The position numbers and the translations under genes were made by a program. Under the pieces are notes generated by a model, which worked only from the letters and a program-made list of their open reading frames with translations, ran no database searches and was not told the origin of the DNA. Positions 61,021 through 64,000 of a stretch of DNA of 64,000 nt are shown here, one piece after another. This DNA comes from Phaeobacter italicus (GTDB lineage Bacteria; Pseudomonadota; Alphaproteobacteria; Rhodobacterales; Rhodobacteraceae), in contig NZ_CVRM01000022.1 of NCBI RefSeq assembly GCF_001258055.1, positions 1 through 64,000 of the forward strand, given 5' to 3'. Position 1 is the first letter of the stretch. Every line of letters begins with the position of its first letter.

Positions 61021-64000
61021 ATGCAATCCACCCTGTTTTCATTCATCTGGACCTATTCACGGCGCCAGCAGATAGGCCTATTGGCGCTGACCCTCGTGAC
61101 ATTTCCGTTTCTTTACGCAGCGCTGGAATTGCCCAAGCGCATCATCAACGATGCGATCGGCTCGCCAACGGAAATCGTGACGGTATTCGGCCACGAGGTC
61201 GGGCAGATCGAATATCTCCTGATTCTGTGTTTCGGGTTTCTGGGAGCGGTTTTGGTCAGCGGGCTGCTGAAGATGCGGCTCAACACGATGAAAGGGGTGG
61301 TGGCCGAGCGGCTGCTCCGACGTTTGCGGTATACTCTCATCAACCGGATGATGCGGTTTCCCACGCCCTATTTCCGGACGACCAGCCAGGGAGAGCTGGT
61401 TTCGATGATCACGTCAGAGTCAGAGCCGATGGGCGGACTGATGGGCGATGCGGTGGCGCAGCCTGTGTTTCAGGCAGGCCAGATGCTCACCATCGTGTTT
61501 TTTCTGTTCATGCAGAGCGTTTGGTTCGGGCTGGCCTCTATTGCGCTGATCCCCTTGCAGGCCTGGCTGATCCCGATGTTGCAACGCCAGATCAACCAGT
61601 TGAACAAAAGGCGCATCCACGAGGTACGGGCCCTGTCAGCCGAGATCGGTGAAACGGCGGCCGGCATCAGCGATCTGCGCATGAATGGCGGGCGTCGGTA
61701 TCGTCTGGCACAGATTTCTGCACGGCTGGGACAGCTGTTCGACATTCGCCGCCGGATCTACAACAAGAAATACTTCATGAAGTTCCTCAATAACATGATC
61801 GGCCATCTGACGCCGTTTGTGTTTTATTCTGCGGGTGGAGTTCTGGCGATCCGGGGCGACATCACAGTGGGCGCCCTTGTTGCCGCCCTTGCGGCCTACA
61901 AGGATCTGTCGGCCCCCTGGAAGGAACTGTTGACCTATTACAATCAGGTGCAGGACATGAGCCTGCGCTGGTCAATCATGACCGAACGCTTTGCGCCAAA
62001 GGGGATGATTGCCGAAGAACTGATCGACGGCACGCCAGTTGAAATCCCGCACCTACGCGGCGACATCGAATTGCGCGACGTGTCGGTCAAGGATGCAGAT
62101 GGCAATATGGTGCTGGAAGATGTCTCTCTGACCATTCCGGCAGGCAGTCGCGTCGCAATCGAAAGCGCAAACGAAGCAGAGCGTGCGGCCTTTGCCGCCC
62201 TGTTGACCCGAGAGGTCATGCCGTATCGCGGATCGGTCAAAATTGCAGGGCGCCGATTGGATCAAATCCATCAAGGGGTGATTTCTGCCCGGATCGGATA
62301 TGCCTATTCGCGTCCTTACCTGTTCAACGGCTCACTTGGCGACAACGTTTTGATGCCGCTGCGCGATCACCCTCACCTGCCGCCGGGGGCCGAGACCCGC
62401 GGACCCGGAAAAGCAATGGTCGAGGCCTGCAAAGCGGGCAACAGCCCAGACACGTTGGCGGCGGACTGGATCAATCCTGCCTTGGCGGGGCTCGGCTCTG
62501 AAGGGGAGCTGCGGGACTGGTGGTTCCAGCTGGTCGAAGCCATGGGCATTGATGAACAGCTGTTTCGACGCACGCTGCACACGCGGTTTCAGATCGGGCC
62601 GCACCTTGGGTTGGTTCAGCAGGTGATCGCCCTGCGCCCACTGGTTGCAGAGCGGTTGTATCAGGCCGGCCTGTCAGATGTTGTGCACCGGTTCGACCCC
62701 AACACGTTCAACCCCTCGGTGCCATTGGGGGGCAACATGTTGTTTGCAGCGCCAACGCGAGCGATTGCACCCGAAGAGCTGATCGCCCCGGATGGCCCTA
62801 TCGTTACAGCGCTTCGTGACAACGGGCTCCGTGACGAGGTCATCGCCTTCGGCATCGGGGTGATGGAAACCCTGCAACAGACTTTTGGGCGGGCCAACAC
62901 AGATCACCCCCTGTTCAAACGTCTCGGCCTTGATGAAGCACTGTATCAGCGCATCGCAGAAGTGGCGGATCGGCAGATGACCCTTGGCGTTTCCGGCCTG
63001 CGTGAAGAGGAGCGTGTCTTGCTCGCTTCCGTACCATTCCTGATGTCAGAGGATCAGATTGGCACCCCTTTCCCAGAGCGGTTCAAACGTCGCATTCTGG
63101 CCATGCGGCGCGAAACCGGCCCGGCGCTTCAGGCGCAATTGGGTGATTTGTTCATTCCGATCACCGAAGACGCCTACTTTCCACGGTTGACGGTTATGGA
63201 AAACGTCCTGTTCGGGCGTTTGTCCCTGATGGCAGGAGCCAAGGCAAAACAGGTTGAGGATCTTGTGGCTGACGTTCTGGAAGAACACGGGCTGCGCAAA
63301 CGGCTCGCACTGATCCTTTATGATCTACCCGCGGGTATTGGTGGCGCCTCGCTTGAGCCGGTTTTTCAGGAGCGCGCGGCCTTTACCCGCGCGGCAATCA
63401 AACGACCGGATGTCCTGATTCTGGATCACGCGCTCGCAAGCCACGACAGCGAAAGCCGTCTTCAGGCACGTGAACGTCTGGCGGGTCTATTGCCGAACGC
63501 GACGATGCTCTTCCTGGAGCAGCACTTCAACTATCCGGAACGCTATGATCTCTATGTGAAGATCCAGAATGGCAGGATCGATGGGGTTGCAGGCGGCCAA
63601 CCCGAGCCAGAGGAAAAGATCGGCAGCAGCGATCTCAACAAGCGGCTTGATGTCATCAAGAGCACGGACCTGTTCCGCAAGCTGGATGCACGCAACCAGC
63701 GGCTTCTTGCGTTTTCGGCCCGTTGGCATTCAGTGGGCAAGGGGGATTATGTCTTTCGCAAGGGGGACAGCGGTGACGCAGTGTTCCTGTGCCTCAAGGG
63801 GCGGGCAGAGCTGCATTGGCATGATGCCGAACCCGACGCAGAGCCGGTCTCTGTCATTGAACCTGGGCGTCTGATCGGTGATCTTGCCGTGATCCTGCGG
63901 GAAGAGCGGCAATTGGACCTCATTGCCGCTGAAGACTGCCGTTTCCTGCGCATTGGCGCAGAGGAATACCGCGCTGTCATCGAAACCGACGCAGGTGTCG
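61021..64000 (+). CDS. ABC-exporter-like protein with degenerate ATPase and cNMP-binding-like domain (partial)
   Basis: The first 993 residues of a protein that runs past the window end. Residues about 10-320 form a type I exporter membrane domain (about six spans, including TLVTFPFLYAALELPKRII). The nucleotide-binding domain begins near 345, but its Walker A position (381-391) reads ESANEAERAAF with no Gly or Lys. The Q-loop Gln is Ser (YAYSRPYLF). The signature is IGGASL (773-778) and Walker B ends LILDH (Asp802, His803), lacking the catalytic Glu. About 270 extra residues are inserted between the Q-loop and the signature. From about 895 a cyclic-nucleotide-binding-like domain follows (GKGDYVFRKGDSGDAVFLCLKG, LIGDLAVIL) with a weak phosphate-binding cassette. 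ATG 61021 follows AAGGAG. Confidence 0.85.
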   Translation, partial: MQSTLFSFIWTYSRRQQIGLLALTLVTFPFLYAALELPKRIINDAIGSPTEIVTVFGHEVGQIEYLLILCFGFLGAVLVSGLLKMRLNTMKGVVAERLLRRLRYTLINRMMRFPTPYFRTTSQGELVSMITSESEPMGGLMGDAVAQPVFQAGQMLTIVFFLFMQSVWFGLASIALIPLQAWLIPMLQRQINQLNKRRIHEVRALSAEIGETAAGISDLRMNGGRRYRLAQISARLGQLFDIRRRIYNKKYFMKFLNNMIGHLTPFVFYSAGGVLAIRGDITVGALVAALAAYKDLSAPWKELLTYYNQVQDMSLRWSIMTERFAPKGMIAEELIDGTPVEIPHLRGDIELRDVSVKDADGNMVLEDVSLTIPAGSRVAIESANEAERAAFAALLTREVMPYRGSVKIAGRRLDQIHQGVISARIGYAYSRPYLFNGSLGDNVLMPLRDHPHLPPGAETRGPGKAMVEACKAGNSPDTLAADWINPALAGLGSEGELRDWWFQLVEAMGIDEQLFRRTLHTRFQIGPHLGLVQQVIALRPLVAERLYQAGLSDVVHRFDPNTFNPSVPLGGNMLFAAPTRAIAPEELIAPDGPIVTALRDNGLRDEVIAFGIGVMETLQQTFGRANTDHPLFKRLGLDEALYQRIAEVADRQMTLGVSGLREEERVLLASVPFLMSEDQIGTPFPERFKRRILAMRRETGPALQAQLGDLFIPITEDAYFPRLTVMENVLFGRLSLMAGAKAKQVEDLVADVLEEHGLRKRLALILYDLPAGIGGASLEPVFQERAAFTRAAIKRPDVLILDHALASHDSESRLQARERLAGLLPNATMLFLEQHFNYPERYDLYVKIQNGRIDGVAGGQPEPEEKIGSSDLNKRLDVIKSTDLFRKLDARNQRLLAFSARWHSVGKGDYVFRKGDSGDAVFLCLKGRAELHWHDAEPDAEPVSVIEPGRLIGDLAVILREERQLDLIAAEDCRFLRIGAEEYRAVIETDAGV

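Noticed and set aside
1-64000. CRISPR arrays, prophage, insertion sequences or a defence island
   Set aside because: No regularly spaced repeats, integrase, transposase, Cas or typical defence genes are visible. Composition and gene content look like core chromosome throughout.

Overview
The window reads as a stretch of core chromosome from an alphaproteobacterium of the family Rhodobacteraceae, most like the Roseobacter group (Phaeobacter, Ruegeria, Leisingera and relatives). This rests on the high GC content, an initiator tRNA with an alphaproteobacterial-type anticodon stem, a Paracoccus-type cytochrome c-550, the MoxR/DUF58/DUF4159 operon next to a DUF1285 gene, and a preQ1-controlled queuosine-precursor transporter. 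It is inference from protein resemblance, not a search result. I see no prophage, insertion sequence, CRISPR array or rRNA operon. Genes are dense on both strands and there are no obvious broken genes.

Layout. 1-7.4 kb: the end of an initiator tRNA, an AidB-type acyl-CoA dehydrogenase, the tRNA hydroxylase TrhO, and NAD salvage (pncA and pncB) with a membrane hybrid histidine kinase between them. 7.5-15.9 kb: a peptide-type ABC transporter (two permeases, a fused double ATPase and a separate binding protein) with a GNAT acetyltransferase, an aldehyde dehydrogenase and an HDAC/AcuC-family deacetylase, a set suggesting uptake and breakdown of an acylated amine. 16-19.4 kb: panB-panC (pantothenate) and glpK behind two operator-like palindromes. 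19.5-29.7 kb: mostly minus-strand genes: an FAD monooxygenase, idi, cytochrome c-550, a P1-family peptidase, an SDR, arfB, a tiny transcription unit, yhhQ under a preQ1-I riboswitch, then a phytase-esterase-like protein, mepA and an MFS transporter in overlapping order, and a thioesterase.

29.9-35.7 kb: yggT, recQ, yaaA and a soluble hybrid kinase with two receiver domains. 35.8-50.9 kb is a cell-envelope block. An 1821-residue alpha-2-macroglobulin and PBP1c overlap by 4 bases on the plus strand. They converge, with only 22 bases between, on a minus-strand operon of a MoxR ATPase, a DUF58 protein, a BatA/DUF4159 membrane protein and a second large membrane protein. A DUF1285 gene is divergent from that operon. 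51-64 kb: a Hyi-like isomerase, a DUF2798 protein, polA, an MHYT-GGDEF-EAL cyclic-di-GMP protein, a small zinc protein, an orphan ABC-2 ATPase and three poorly known proteins. Last is a large ABC-exporter-like protein, cut by the window end. Its nucleotide-binding domain has lost the Walker A lysine, the Q-loop glutamine and the catalytic glutamate, carries a long insertion, and is followed by a cyclic-nucleotide-binding-like domain.

The most rewarding items are the ABC pseudo-ATPase/cNMP protein (61021 to end), the preQ1 riboswitch whose pseudoknot covers the ribosome binding site (25694-25728), the tiny transcription unit upstream of arfB (24795-24975), the transporter/deacetylase/acetyltransferase cluster, and the paired palindromes before glpK.
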